A DNA stretch of 30,273 nucleotides from Acidimicrobiales bacterium (GCA_013003325.1 JABDJU010000245.1:1-30273); one strand, 5' to 3'. Shown: positions 15,784-23,833, counted from the first letter of the stretch. A program made the numbers and translations. The notes: a model not told the origin generated them from the letters alone.

Positions 15784-17544
15784 CTAGCCCGACGGTGGGA
15801 TGGTGTCGGTGGCGATGATGAATTCCGGGGATTCGCTGAAGCCGATCATCACCTCACCCCGGGTGTTGGTGCCGCTGTCGAGACGATCGAGCCAGAACGC
15901 CCGCCCCGCCGCGTCGGGGAGTCGGTCGAGAACGTTTTGATAGACAAGATCCACGAAGGCGGCGTTGTCGAGCTCCCCGTAGGTGCCAACGAACTCGGCC
16001 GAGCCGGCAAACTCCTGGCTGAGCACACCGAGGTTGGCGCCCAGCACGAACTGTTCGAGCCAGAAGTCCAGGCCGCCTTGATCGGCCGACCGGTCGAAAT
16101 AGGCGCGGTAGAGGCGTTCGATCTGGTGGGCGACCGGGGCGTTGGCGGCGGCCACGGTTCCGGTCTGGATCCTGAATTCGAGCCCCTCGGAGAAGCCGGT
16201 CATCACCGCACCCCGGGACGCACCGTTGTCGAGGCGGTCGACCCAGAAGGCTCGCCCGGCAACATCGGGTGGGCGACCCAGCACGTTGTTGTAGACGAGG
16301 TCGACGAAGCCTCCGTTGTCGAGATCGCCGTAGGTGGCCTGGAACTCGGCCGAGGCGGCAAATTCGGCTGAGACCGCATCGAGTGACGCCCCGTTGGCCC
16401 GGACAACTTTCCAGGCCGAGAAGCCTGCGGCGTCGGGAGGCCGGCCGAAGTAGGCGAGGTAGAGACGGCGAATCTGATCGCCCAGCTGAGGGCCCTGCAG
16501 CGTGGCGCGGTCCACGATCGGGATCTCCGGACCGCTCAGATCGAGAATCTCCAGGATCCCGTTGGTGGCACCGGGCCGGGAGGTGAGCACGAAGCGCCCG
16601 GTGATCGAGGCGTCGCGGGGTTCGCCGAGGGCGTTGGAGGTCGAGGGCTGGAGGTAGTGCAACCCTCCGGCTGTCGTCCGGCGATACAGCTCCTGTTGGC
16701 TGTGAAAGACGACCGAGGTTCCGTCGCCGGAGAGCACCACGTTGTCGACCCCCGCACTATCGGGAGCCGGGAACTCGACCGGGGTCCGCGCCGTGCCAGA
16801 GGTGGCGCCGATCCGGAACCGAACCGGCATTCCGTCGGCTGCTTCCACCTGGTTGGCCGCGGCCCGATCGAGCCCGGCCAGGGTCGTGAGTGGGGTGAAC
16901 GATGCGATGCCGGAACCGACCGCGATACGACGCACTCCGCTGCCAGCGTGGAACAGGACACCGGAGCCGTCGGCGGTGGCGAACACGTCGCGGCTCGACC
17001 GACTGGGGGTTGCGGTGACCGTCGCTCCGAACTGGCGGAGCCGCTCTGCGGTCCAGATACGAAGCGTTCCTGACGAGCCGCTGCTTTGTTCGGTGTACGC
17101 CACGACCGTGCCGCTGCCGTCGAGGTCCATGTCGGTGATCAGCCCACCGGTCCAGGGCAGGGCAAGACTCAGCCCGGTGGCTCGCTCCCATCGGTAGGGC
17201 TGGCCGAGGCTGGTGTAGAGCGCCACGGCCCCGCTGTCGGACACCGCGAACGGCTTGGCCGTGTCGTCGCCGAGGACGACTGTCTGATCGCGGACCGAAT
17301 CGAAGATCCCGACCCCGCGACCGGGGCGATCGAAGATCACGTACTGACCGTTGGCCGAAAGGTCGGAGCGACCACCGTCGAGGTCGGCGGTGAGACCGAC
17401 CAGCTTGGTGGAGAGCCGGATCCGGCTGTCGGCCAGCGAATCGATCGGGGCGGTCGCGGCATCGGCCGGAACGGCGAGGCTCACCAAACTCACCACCAGC
17501 AGCAGGGCTACGACCACGCGACGCACCGGCCCATGTTTCCACAC
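15784..17544 (-). CDS. secreted DUF4214 repeat protein
   Basis: 586 aa. A basic start, a hydrophobic core (VVVALLLVVSLVSLAV) and a PADAA cleavage-like site near residue 30 indicate export by Sec. Residues ~35-340 resemble a TolB/WD-like propeller with recurring units such as SANGQYVIFDRPG, DLDGSGTVVAYTE and SGDGTSVVFHSQ. The last ~235 residues are two ~117-residue copies of a DUF4214 module, each with LYxAYFxR, ASAEF, YGxLDN, FVDLVYxNVL and AGRAFWxDRLD. DUF4214 occurs in surface and S-layer-associated proteins; its function is unknown to me. There is no cell-wall anchor. GTG 17544 starts the frame; GTG 17526 is an alternative giving a shorter signal peptide. It sits between lysA and hom, which adjoin in related actinobacteria. 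Confidence 0.85.
   Translation of the reverse strand: MWKHGPVRRVVVALLLVVSLVSLAVPADAATAPIDSLADSRIRLSTKLVGLTADLDGGRSDLSANGQYVIFDRPGRGVGIFDSVRDQTVVLGDDTAKPFAVSDSGAVALYTSLGQPYRWERATGLSLALPWTGGLITDMDLDGSGTVVAYTEQSSGSSGTLRIWTAERLRQFGATVTATPSRSSRDVFATADGSGVLFHAGSGVRRIAVGSGIASFTPLTTLAGLDRAAANQVEAADGMPVRFRIGATSGTARTPVEFPAPDSAGVDNVVLSGDGTSVVFHSQQELYRRTTAGGLHYLQPSTSNALGEPRDASITGRFVLTSRPGATNGILEILDLSGPEIPIVDRATLQGPQLGDQIRRLYLAYFGRPPDAAGFSAWKVVRANGASLDAVSAEFAASAEFQATYGDLDNGGFVDLVYNNVLGRPPDVAGRAFWVDRLDNGASRGAVMTGFSEGLEFRIQTGTVAAANAPVAHQIERLYRAYFDRSADQGGLDFWLEQFVLGANLGVLSQEFAGSAEFVGTYGELDNAAFVDLVYQNVLDRLPDAAGRAFWLDRLDSGTNTRGEVMIGFSESPEFIIATDTIPPSG
15811..16488. repeat. two diverged ~351-354-bp tandem repeats
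   Basis: Segments near 15811-16137 and 16165-16488 are similar at DNA level (for example the motifs at 15841 and 16195, and at 16096 and 16447). They encode the two DUF4214 copies. The offset changes from 354 to 351 bp, a one-codon indel. An internal duplication within the gene is the simplest origin. Confidence 0.75.
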
Positions 17545-17582
17545 AGGCCCGGGTCAGCGGGTGAGGGCCGGCGTGGCGAGGC

Positions 17583-18848
17583 CTAGCCGAGGTCGGTGAT
17601 CAACAGGTCCTCGAATGTCTCACGCCGCACGACGAGTCGAGCGTCGCCATCGGAGCAGAACACGACCGGGGGTCGTAGGACCTTGTTGTAGTTGCTGCCC
17701 ATGCTGTGGCCGTAGGCGCCGGTCACCGGCGTGGCCACGATGTCGTCGACGGCGATGTCTTCGGGGAGGGCAGCCTGCCGCACCAGGATGTCGCCGCTCT
17801 CGCAGTGTTTGCCCACCAGACGGGCCGTCAACGGGCGCTCGGCGATCGGATTGCGGGGAAGGAAGGTTTCGTAGCCGCTGCCGTACAGCACCGGGCGAGG
17901 GTTGTCGGACATGCCGCCATCCACCGCGATGTATGTGCGGATGCCCTCCAACGGTTTGATCGTGCCGATCGTGTAGGCGGTGATCGCCGCAGCGGCCGCG
18001 ATGCTGCGTCCCGGCTCGATACCGAGCGACGCGGTGATGCCGGCCTGGGCTGCCCGATCCTTGAGGATCTTGCCCCACTGGCTGATCGACGGGGCTTCCT
18101 CGCCTTCGACGTAGGGCACACCGAGGCCTCCGCCGACCACCAGCTCGGGCAAGTCGAGCGGCCCGGCGAACTCGGCGAGCACGTCCAAGGAGGCGCCGAA
18201 GCTCTCGACCCGGAAAACCTGAGAGCCGATGTGGGCGTGGATTCCGACCAGATTCACCGCCCGGGAGGCGCCGGCCCGCTCCACCGCCTTTGTGGCCTGG
18301 CCCGAGCTGACCGTGAATCCGAACTTGGAATCGTCGTGCCCGGTTGCGATGAACTCGTGCGTGTGGGCTTCCACGCCGGGGGTCACGCGCAGCAGAACGT
18401 CGGGAACCGAATCGCTGGCCAGCGCCTCGATTCGGTCGAGCTCGTCGAAACTGTCGACGACGATACGACCCACCCCGATCTCGATGGCCCGTTCGAGCTC
18501 GGTCATGCTCTTGTTGTTGCCGTGGAAGACGAGGTCGGCGGCGGGCACTCCCGCAGCGAGAGCGATGTGGAGCTCGCCACCGGTCGCGACGTCGAGCGAC
18601 ATGCCCTCCTCATGGGCCAGTTTGGCCATCGCGACGCAGAGGAAGGCCTTTGTGGCGTAGGTGGCGCGGCGCCCGAAGAGCGCGACCGCTTCTCTGCATC
18701 GTTGACGCAGGTGCTGCTCGTCGTAGATGAACACCGGGGTTCCGAACTCGAGGGCTACATCGAGCACATCGCAGCCACCGATGATGAGGGAGCCCGACTC
18801 GCTGAGCTCGGAATTGTCGGGCAGCAGGCCCCAGGGCAGCGGTTTCAC
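17583..18848 (-). CDS. lysA: diaminopimelate decarboxylase
   Basis: 421 aa from GTG 18848. This PLP enzyme decarboxylates meso-diaminopimelate to lysine, the last step of the pathway. Seen: the cofactor lysine K67 in ATYATKAFLCVAMAKL, VATGGELHIALAAGVP, HGNNKS, the phosphate-binding GGGLGVPY, the substrate/dimer motif CESGDILV, and a closing region GAYGHSMGSNYN. TAGCAT 6 nt before GTG 18848 predicts a leaderless mRNA. argS lies upstream on the same strand, separated by a hairpin; argS-lysA adjacency is common in actinobacteria. The 38-nt gap to the DUF4214 gene shows no clear promoter. Confidence 0.96.
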   Translation of the reverse strand: MKPLPWGLLPDNSELSESGSLIIGGCDVLDVALEFGTPVFIYDEQHLRQRCREAVALFGRRATYATKAFLCVAMAKLAHEEGMSLDVATGGELHIALAAGVPAADLVFHGNNKSMTELERAIEIGVGRIVVDSFDELDRIEALASDSVPDVLLRVTPGVEAHTHEFIATGHDDSKFGFTVSSGQATKAVERAGASRAVNLVGIHAHIGSQVFRVESFGASLDVLAEFAGPLDLPELVVGGGLGVPYVEGEEAPSISQWGKILKDRAAQAGITASLGIEPGRSIAAAAAITAYTIGTIKPLEGIRTYIAVDGGMSDNPRPVLYGSGYETFLPRNPIAERPLTARLVGKHCESGDILVRQAALPEDIAVDDIVATPVTGAYGHSMGSNYNKVLRPPVVFCSDGDARLVVRRETFEDLLITDLG

Positions 18849-18854
18849 CCCTGC

Positions 18855-18860
18855 ATGCTA
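18855..18860 (-). promoter_or_regulatory. -10 element of lysA
   Basis: TAGCAT on the minus strand, then 6 nt and GTG 18848. It abuts the inverted repeat at 18861-18886, which therefore covers the lysA -35 region. Confidence 0.6.
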
Positions 18861-18886
18861 CGGGCTCGGACCGGCTGGAGAGCCCG
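18861..18886 (-). terminator. inverted repeat between argS and lysA
   Basis: CGGGCTC and GAGCCCG, 7-bp arms around a 12-nt loop, begin 5 nt after the argS stop and end at the lysA -10. It could end argS transcripts or serve as an operator over the lysA -35 region; no U-tract is present. Confidence 0.4.
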
Positions 18887-18891
18887 GGTTG

Positions 18892-20496
18892 TCACATGCG
18901 CTCGGGAGCTTCGACCCCGAGGAGATCGAGCCCGATCGACAGCCCCACCCGGCACGCCTCGACCAGCCATAGTCGAGCCTGCTGCAGTTGGGGGTCGACA
19001 TCGCTTCGCAGCACCGGGCAGTGGGTGTAGAAGCTGTGGAATCCGGCAGCCAGTTCGCGAACCCATGTGGTCATGCGGTGAGGAGCACGGTCCCGAGCCG
19101 CCGAGACAAGGGCGTCTTCGAGTTCGAGCAAGTGGCGGAGCACCGCAAGCTCATTCGGATCCACGAGGCCACTCAGGTCGACCTGCTCGAGCCGGTGCCG
19201 CTCGATGCCGCGCCTGGCGGCTTCCACCCCGATCGCATGGATGCGAGCGTGGGCGTACTGCACGTAGAAGACCGGGTTTTCGCTGGCCTGAGCTTTCCAG
19301 AGGTCGATGTCGATGGTCTGGGTGGTATCGATGCTCTGCAGCAGGTAGGCGAACCGGGTTACATCAGGCCCCAGCTCGGAGATCAACTCGTCGACGGCGA
19401 TGATGTCGCCGGTGCGCTTCGACAGCTTCACCTCTTCGCCGCCGCGCATCAGCTTCACGTTCTGCCCGATGATCGCTTCGTATTCATTGGGTTCGTGACC
19501 GAGAAAGATCAGGGCGGCCCGCATTCGAGGAACGTATCCGTGGTGGTCGGCCCCGAGGATGTCGATGATGATGTCGCCCCGGTTGTACTTGTCGTGGTGG
19601 TAGGCGATGTCGGGCAGCAAATAGGTGTACTCGCCGTCGGCTTTGATCAGGACCCGGTCCTTGTCGTCGCCCAGCTCGGAGGTGGCCAGCCACGTGGCAT
19701 TGTCTTTCACGTATACGTGTCCGCTGTCGCGAAGCTGTTCGAGGGTGCGTTCGACCGCACCACTTTCGACCAGCGCCTTCTCGCTGCTCCAGGTGTCGAA
19801 CCTGACGTGCATCGCGGCCAACGACTCCTCGACCTCCTGGAGGGCGCGACCGATACCCCAGGTCGTCGGGTCGGCGGTATCGGGCATTTCCATGGCCCAC
19901 TCGGTGACGTAGTCGCCCCGGTAGCCTCCCTCGGGCACTTCCTTGCCGCCCTTGCGGGCCGACAGGCTCAGACCGAACAGGGCGGTCTGGGACCCGCGAT
20001 CGTTGATGTAGAACTCCTTGTGGGGCTGGTAGCCACAGCGATGGAGGATGCGGGCGAGGCTGTCGCCGAATGCACCCCAGCGCCCACCACCGGCATGCAG
20101 TGGACCGGTGGGGTTTGAGCTGACGAACTCGAGGTTCACGTCGATGCCGGCGCCGATGTCGGACCGGGCGTAGCTCTCGGTCCCCTGGGTGACAACCTCG
20201 CGCAAGGTCTCGTGCAGCCACGACGGCGCCAGCCTGATGTTGATGAAGCCGGGACCGGCGATCTCGAGACCCTCGACGTGGGGCAGCTCAGCCTCCTCGA
20301 GCGCGGTCATCAGTTCTTCGCCGAGTTGGCGTGGGTTCTTCTTCGCCTGCTTGGCGCACACCAGGGCGGCGTTGGTGCTCCAATCGCCATGATCGGGGTT
20401 GGCTGGCCGCTCGACGGTGACCCCCGGCGGGACGTGGTCAACCCCCAGCTCTTCGAGTGCCTGGTGCACCGCATCGAGAATCGAGGAACGAACCAT
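18892..20496 (-). CDS. argS: arginyl-tRNA synthetase
   Basis: 534 aa from ATG 20496. Class I synthetase that attaches arginine to tRNA-Arg. Seen: the N-terminal tRNA-contact domain (~1-110), the active-site segment EFVSSNPTGPLHAGGGRWGA with HAGG at 134-137 in the HIGH position, the KMSKS equivalent VKLSKRTGDII, YVQYAHARIHAI, and the helical anticodon-binding C-terminus ending LLGVEAPERM. Loss of the second His of HIGH matches what I recall of mycobacterial ArgS, so it is not a defect. The frame opens 16 codons earlier, but ATG 20496 gives the family start; TACAGT lies 14 nt upstream (20511-20516). tRNA-Arg(CCG) lies 62 nt upstream on the same strand. Confidence 0.96.
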   Translation of the reverse strand: MVRSSILDAVHQALEELGVDHVPPGVTVERPANPDHGDWSTNAALVCAKQAKKNPRQLGEELMTALEEAELPHVEGLEIAGPGFINIRLAPSWLHETLREVVTQGTESYARSDIGAGIDVNLEFVSSNPTGPLHAGGGRWGAFGDSLARILHRCGYQPHKEFYINDRGSQTALFGLSLSARKGGKEVPEGGYRGDYVTEWAMEMPDTADPTTWGIGRALQEVEESLAAMHVRFDTWSSEKALVESGAVERTLEQLRDSGHVYVKDNATWLATSELGDDKDRVLIKADGEYTYLLPDIAYHHDKYNRGDIIIDILGADHHGYVPRMRAALIFLGHEPNEYEAIIGQNVKLMRGGEEVKLSKRTGDIIAVDELISELGPDVTRFAYLLQSIDTTQTIDIDLWKAQASENPVFYVQYAHARIHAIGVEAARRGIERHRLEQVDLSGLVDPNELAVLRHLLELEDALVSAARDRAPHRMTTWVRELAAGFHSFYTHCPVLRSDVDPQLQQARLWLVEACRVGLSIGLDLLGVEAPERM

Positions 20497-20510
20497 AGTC
20501 AGCCAGGTCG

Positions 20511-20516
20511 ACTGTA
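20511..20516 (-). promoter_or_regulatory. possible -10 of argS
   Basis: TACAGT on the minus strand, 14 nt before ATG 20496, would give a short leader. Read-through from the upstream tRNA promoter is the alternative. Confidence 0.35.
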
Positions 20517-20558
20517 GGCGGCCGGTGTTGAGCGGCGGCGGCAATTATGAGGCGACGG

Positions 20559-20633
20559 TGGCGCCCTCGGGAGGATTCGAACCTCCGCACACGGCTCCGG
20601 AGGCCGATGCTCTATCCCCTGAGCTACGAGGGC
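20559..20633 (-). tRNA. tRNA-Arg (anticodon CCG)
   Basis: 75 nt with an encoded GCCA end. The cloverleaf folds by eye: 7-bp acceptor stem (GCCCTCG with CGAGGGC), D stem GCTC/GAGC, anticodon stem with four pairs (CGGC/GCCG) plus a T-T mismatch at the top, loop CTCCGGA giving anticodon CCG, a 4-nt variable region, and T arm GGAGG-TTCGAAT-CCTCC. It reads CGG codons. It lies directly upstream of argS, its cognate synthetase, on the same strand. Confidence 0.95.
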
Positions 20634-20644
20634 AGGATCGGTAG

Positions 20645-20672
20645 ATCGTACCAGCGGGACGGGATCTGTCAC
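20645..20672 (-). promoter_or_regulatory. tRNA-Arg promoter
   Basis: On the minus strand GTGACA (20672-20667), a 16-bp spacer and TACGAT (20650-20645). The start would fall about 5-10 nt before the mature tRNA 5' end. This is the best -35/-10 pair I see in the window and could also serve argS. Confidence 0.55.
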
Positions 20673-20689
20673 CGCGAATCCCGACCGGA

Positions 20690-21715
20690 GTGCCCGGCCG
20701 CTGGTGCGGTGTCTGCTTGACTGTCTGGATCGACGCGTTCTCCGCCCCGCTCACCCGGCTGGGTCTTCTCTCCCTGCTCGCCATCTTCGTTCTCGGCCTC
20801 TCGATCCTGGCCGTGCCCGGCCTCCTCTCCGACGACGAACCCAATTCGGGAGACACCGTCGGACTATCGGGCGACGCTGAGGTGTCAACGACCGCTGCGA
20901 GCGAGCCGGAGTCGATCAGCGCCGATGAGGATCAACCCGACGGCGTGTTGCTGGCGACCGCCCGGGTGAGCGCCGACGGCATCGTTCTCGATGGTCTGGT
21001 CACCACCGAAGGCCAGCGTGATGCGCTGGTCGACTCGGCACGGCGCCGGGTCGGGCCGGCTCTGGTCGAAGACAATCTCGAGGTGGCCACGGGTCTTACG
21101 TCATCGGTGGGTCGCGACAACGGCGTCGTCGCATTGCAGAGCTTCCTGGCCGGCGTGCCCGACGGTGTGACGATCGCCGCCACCAGTGCCGACGGTCGTT
21201 TCGAAGTGGTCGGGGAGGCCGTCGACGACGCAACATCCACCCAACTTCAGGAGTTGCTCGCCACCGTGGCGGCGGCGTCTCCTGGTGTCGACACCGTCAA
21301 CGATGTGATCGTTCCTCCGCCCCCGCCGCCGACCCAGGAGGAATTGGCAGCTGCCGCCCAATTCGATCTCGACCAGCTCAACGCTCTCCTTCTCGAAGAG
21401 GTGCTGTTCGCCACCGGAAAGAACGAGCCGACCGAGGAGTTCAAGGCGCTGCTCGATCAGCTGCCCGAGCTGATGGATCGTCACCCGGCCGTTCGGATCG
21501 AGGTCGCCGGCCATACCGACGACCGGGGCTCCGAGGGCGGCAACCAGGAACTCAGCGAGCAGCGAGCGGCGGCGGCCGTCGCCTATCTCGTGGAGATCGG
21601 AGCGCCGGCCGAGCGGCTGAGTTCACGAGGTGCCGGCGAATCGGAACCGATCGACACCAACACGACCCGCGATGGCCGGGCTCGGAATCGACGGGTCGAG
21701 CTCACCGCTTTCTGA
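20690..21715 (+). CDS. membrane-anchored OmpA-domain protein
   Basis: About 341 aa. One N-terminal hydrophobic segment (LGLLSLLAIFVLGLSILAVPG, no lipobox) anchors it, followed by an acidic Ser/Glu-rich linker. The middle (~85-215) looks like two BON-like units (VSADGIVLDGLV... and ATSADGRFEVVGEA...), then a VPPPPPPT linker. The C-terminal OmpA/MotB domain (~225-341) has VEVAGHTDDRGS-type peptidoglycan-binding residues (IEVAGHTDDRGSEGGNQELS), LSEQRAAAAVAYL, GAGESEPI and GRARNRRVEL. BON plus OmpA recalls mycobacterial ArfA/OmpATb. It probably tethers the membrane to peptidoglycan. The start is uncertain (GTG 20690 or TTG 20717). Head-to-head with the tRNA-Arg. Confidence 0.82.
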   Translation: MPGRWCGVCLTVWIDAFSAPLTRLGLLSLLAIFVLGLSILAVPGLLSDDEPNSGDTVGLSGDAEVSTTAASEPESISADEDQPDGVLLATARVSADGIVLDGLVTTEGQRDALVDSARRRVGPALVEDNLEVATGLTSSVGRDNGVVALQSFLAGVPDGVTIAATSADGRFEVVGEAVDDATSTQLQELLATVAAASPGVDTVNDVIVPPPPPPTQEELAAAAQFDLDQLNALLLEEVLFATGKNEPTEEFKALLDQLPELMDRHPAVRIEVAGHTDDRGSEGGNQELSEQRAAAAVAYLVEIGAPAERLSSRGAGESEPIDTNTTRDGRARNRRVELTAF

Positions 21716-21729
21716 CCGAGGCGATGTTC

Positions 21730-21735
21730 TAGGGT
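21730..21735 (+). promoter_or_regulatory. -10 element of the nucleoside phosphorylase gene
   Basis: TAGGGT followed by 6 nt and ATG 21742; no Shine-Dalgarno sequence, so leaderless. Confidence 0.55.
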
Positions 21736-21741
21736 GTCGCA

Positions 21742-22461
21742 ATGACCGCCGTGCTGCCGATCACCGGGATTCCCGTGGCCGGGTGCCCCGAGCGCGTAGT
21801 GGTCGTCGGAGACCCGGCCAGGGCCGCAAAAGTGGCCGAACGGCTCGACGACAGCCGATCGATGGCGGCCAAGCGTGAATACCACAGCTATCGGGGCCGG
21901 TGGAATGACATCGAAGTGATGGTCGTGAGCCACGGGGTTGGCTCGGCCGGCGCCGGGGTGTGCTTCAGCGAGATAATCCGGGGTGGTGCCCGGCGTATCA
22001 TCCGGGCCGGCACCTGCGGCGGACTCCAGCCCGATGTTGCCGATGGGGATCTGGTCGTGGCCATCGGAGCGGTTCGGGACGACGGGTACTCACGCGGGGT
22101 GGTGCCCCTGGCCTACCCGGCGGTCGCCGATCCCGGAATCACCGCCGCCCTTCAGAGCCACGCGCCCGGGGCCCACCGCGGCATCGTCCTCACCAGCGAC
22201 GTGTTCTACCCCAGTGCCGTTCTGGGCTCGAACCTCCCCCAGTGGCAGGCTGCTGGTTGCATAGCCGTCGAAATGGAGTGCGCTGCCCTCTTCGTGGCCG
22301 CCTCGCTGTCCGGAGTGGCCGCCGGCGCGGTGCTGGCCGTGGACGGCAACCCATTGGCGGACAGCGACGAGTCGATGGAGGATTACAACCCGGATCGCCA
22401 GGTGGTGGCCGACGCCGTCTCAGACATGATCGACGCCGGCCTCAACGCACTGGTGGCATAG
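21742..22461 (+). CDS. nucleoside phosphorylase (PNP/UDP family)
   Basis: 239 aa. Phosphorolyses a nucleoside to base plus ribose-1-phosphate (or an analogue). Seen: the phosphate-binding GDPARAAKVAERL near the N-terminus, VVSHGVGSAGAGVCFSEII, RAGTCGGLQPDVADGDLVV, the ribose-binding AVEMECAALFVAA and a late Asp (VDGNPLAD) at the base-specificity loop. The layout is closest to uridine phosphorylases of the PNP_UDP_1 family, but the substrate cannot be fixed from motifs. mtnA and an MTA/SAH-deaminase-type gene lie 4-6 kb away, so methylthioinosine is a possible substrate (inference). It converges on the PspC protein with only 3 nt between stop codons. Confidence 0.88.
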   Translation: MTAVLPITGIPVAGCPERVVVVGDPARAAKVAERLDDSRSMAAKREYHSYRGRWNDIEVMVVSHGVGSAGAGVCFSEIIRGGARRIIRAGTCGGLQPDVADGDLVVAIGAVRDDGYSRGVVPLAYPAVADPGITAALQSHAPGAHRGIVLTSDVFYPSAVLGSNLPQWQAAGCIAVEMECAALFVAASLSGVAAGAVLAVDGNPLADSDESMEDYNPDRQVVADAVSDMIDAGLNALVA

Positions 22462-22464
22462 GAA

Positions 22465-23748
22465 CTAGTTCAGGACCGAGAACTCGTCGGAATCCATGTC
22501 GAGTTCGATCTCACCGATCTTGAGATCTGCGTTGATTCGCAGGGTCGGGCCTTCGAGATCATCGTTGAACACCAAGGTGTCACCGTCGGCGAAGTTGCGG
22601 TTCACACCATCGGCGAAGGTGACGTCGCCACCGTCGACCAGAACCACTTCGGAGCGGTGGTTGTCGGGCAGGTCGAGCTCGAGGAGGCCGAAGATCAGCC
22701 TGGTGCTCACCGTTTGGTCTTCGGTCAGGGCCAGATCATCGAAGTCGAGAACGAGGTTGCCTGCCCCCAACCGGTAGTCATCTTGGATGACGCTCGGCGA
22801 ATCGATCTCGAGCAGCCGTTCGCCCACGCCGTCTTCGAACACCTCGGTGGTGGACACACCCACCATCGCAATACCGAACGAGACGAACGCGATCGGCAGT
22901 AGCGCCCAGGCTGGCCGCCGGAAGAACAGGCTGGCCATGAATCCGGCGACGGCAAACCCGAGCACGATGAATGGGTACACGAAGAACGGCACACCGGCGT
23001 TAGTGACCAGCAACAGCGCGCTGACCAGAGCGGCCGAGCCGAGCGCAAAGGTGACGATCGGCGGCCGGGCCCGCCGGGCCGGAGCGGTCGCTGCTTCGGT
23101 CCGGGTCATCGCCCAGTGGGACGGATCTCTGCTGAAGGCGTCAGAACCGCTGGGGTCGAACGCTTCGCCGCTCATCAAACGCTCGGCCTCGACCAGGAGG
23201 GGATCGCGGTCATCCTCGACCGCCGGCGCTGAGGGAGGGTTCACCTCAGCGCTCGAGGCGGCCGAGGTTTCAGCTTTTGGGTTCTGCCCTCCAGCGGTGG
23301 TCGCAGGGGTGGCGGGCGGAGTAGTGGCATCGCCCACCGGGGCCTTGGACTCGTTGTCCTGGCTCAGGATGTAGATGCCGCCACCGACCAATAGAGCCGG
23401 CAACAGCAGCCCGGCCGAGATTCCGGCGGTGCCGCTGATGGCGCCGACGGCGAAGACGGCGAAGATGGCGGCGACCACGAGACGGGTGAGGTTCTCAGTG
23501 ACCGCGAAGCGGGCCGCTCGGGTATCGGTCTCATCGGGGAGACCGGCCCAGAGGGCGATGTAGGCGAGGAATCCGACGCCTCCGAAGAGGAAGCTGAGGA
23601 CGAACGCCAGGCGGACCCACTTGACCTCAACGTTGAAGAAGCGGGCGAGACCAAGGGCGACTCCGCCGAGTGACCCATCGACGGCACGGCGGAGGCGAGG
23701 CTCGGATGAGGGGAGATTGACTGGTGTGGAGGGCTGGGCTGTGTTCAT
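22465..23748 (-). CDS. PspC-toastrack membrane protein
   Basis: 427 aa from ATG 23748. The N-terminal PspC domain (~15-70) reads RAVDGSLGGVALGLARFFN then VRLAFVLSFLFGGVGFLAYIALWAGLP. Further hydrophobic segments (~80-125) precede a long Pro/Ala/Ser-rich cytoplasmic-type linker (~135-225), two or three more transmembrane segments (~240-315), and a C-terminal beta-rich LiaF-like/toastrack domain with repeated strands (GAGNLVLDFDDL, TRLIFGLLELDLP, LRINADLKIGEIELDMD). Such proteins partner with kinase/regulator pairs that sense envelope stress. It is divergent from exactly such a pair, sharing a 130-bp control region. GGAAGA about 8 nt before the ATG could be a ribosome site. The upstream frame extension is not needed. 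Confidence 0.82.
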   Translation of the reverse strand: MNTAQPSTPVNLPSSEPRLRRAVDGSLGGVALGLARFFNVEVKWVRLAFVLSFLFGGVGFLAYIALWAGLPDETDTRAARFAVTENLTRLVVAAIFAVFAVGAISGTAGISAGLLLPALLVGGGIYILSQDNESKAPVGDATTPPATPATTAGGQNPKAETSAASSAEVNPPSAPAVEDDRDPLLVEAERLMSGEAFDPSGSDAFSRDPSHWAMTRTEAATAPARRARPPIVTFALGSAALVSALLLVTNAGVPFFVYPFIVLGFAVAGFMASLFFRRPAWALLPIAFVSFGIAMVGVSTTEVFEDGVGERLLEIDSPSVIQDDYRLGAGNLVLDFDDLALTEDQTVSTRLIFGLLELDLPDNHRSEVVLVDGGDVTFADGVNRNFADGDTLVFNDDLEGPTLRINADLKIGEIELDMDSDEFSVLN

Positions 23749-23803
23749 GGTTCGATCTTCCACGCAAAGGGGTGTTGCGCCCATCCGGAGGAACCTTGAT
23801 CGG

Positions 23804-23833
23804 ACCCTGAGATTCTCAGGGTTGGGTCAGGGT
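23804..23833. promoter_or_regulatory. operator candidate: inverted plus direct repeat
   Basis: ACCCTGAG-ATT-CTCAGGGT (23804-23822) is a perfect inverted repeat, and TCAGGGT recurs at 23827-23833, 11 bp (one helical turn) after the copy at 23816-23822. It lies in the divergent PspC / PspC-kinase promoter region, ~33 bp upstream of the kinase -10. The layout resembles LiaR/NarL-type boxes, so the neighbouring regulator is the likely ligand (inference). Confidence 0.6.

Noticed and set aside
14432..15787. 451-codon plus-strand open frame opposite hom
   Set aside because: Antisense shadow of hom; Gly/Asp-rich and no promoter signature at its start.
17706..19403. 565-codon plus-strand open frame across lysA and argS
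   Set aside because: It is antisense to two well-supported genes and rich in Arg/Gly/His without recognisable motifs; such shadow frames are expected in GC-rich coding DNA.
20085..20096. ArgS HAGG in place of HIGH
   Set aside because: As I recall, mycobacterial ArgS also has a Gly at the last position (HIGG), so this is a lineage variant and not a loss of function.
22462..22471. GAACTAGTTC palindrome over two convergent stop codons
   Set aside because: Ten bases only, placed where no promoter is expected, and largely explained by the two TAG stop codons.
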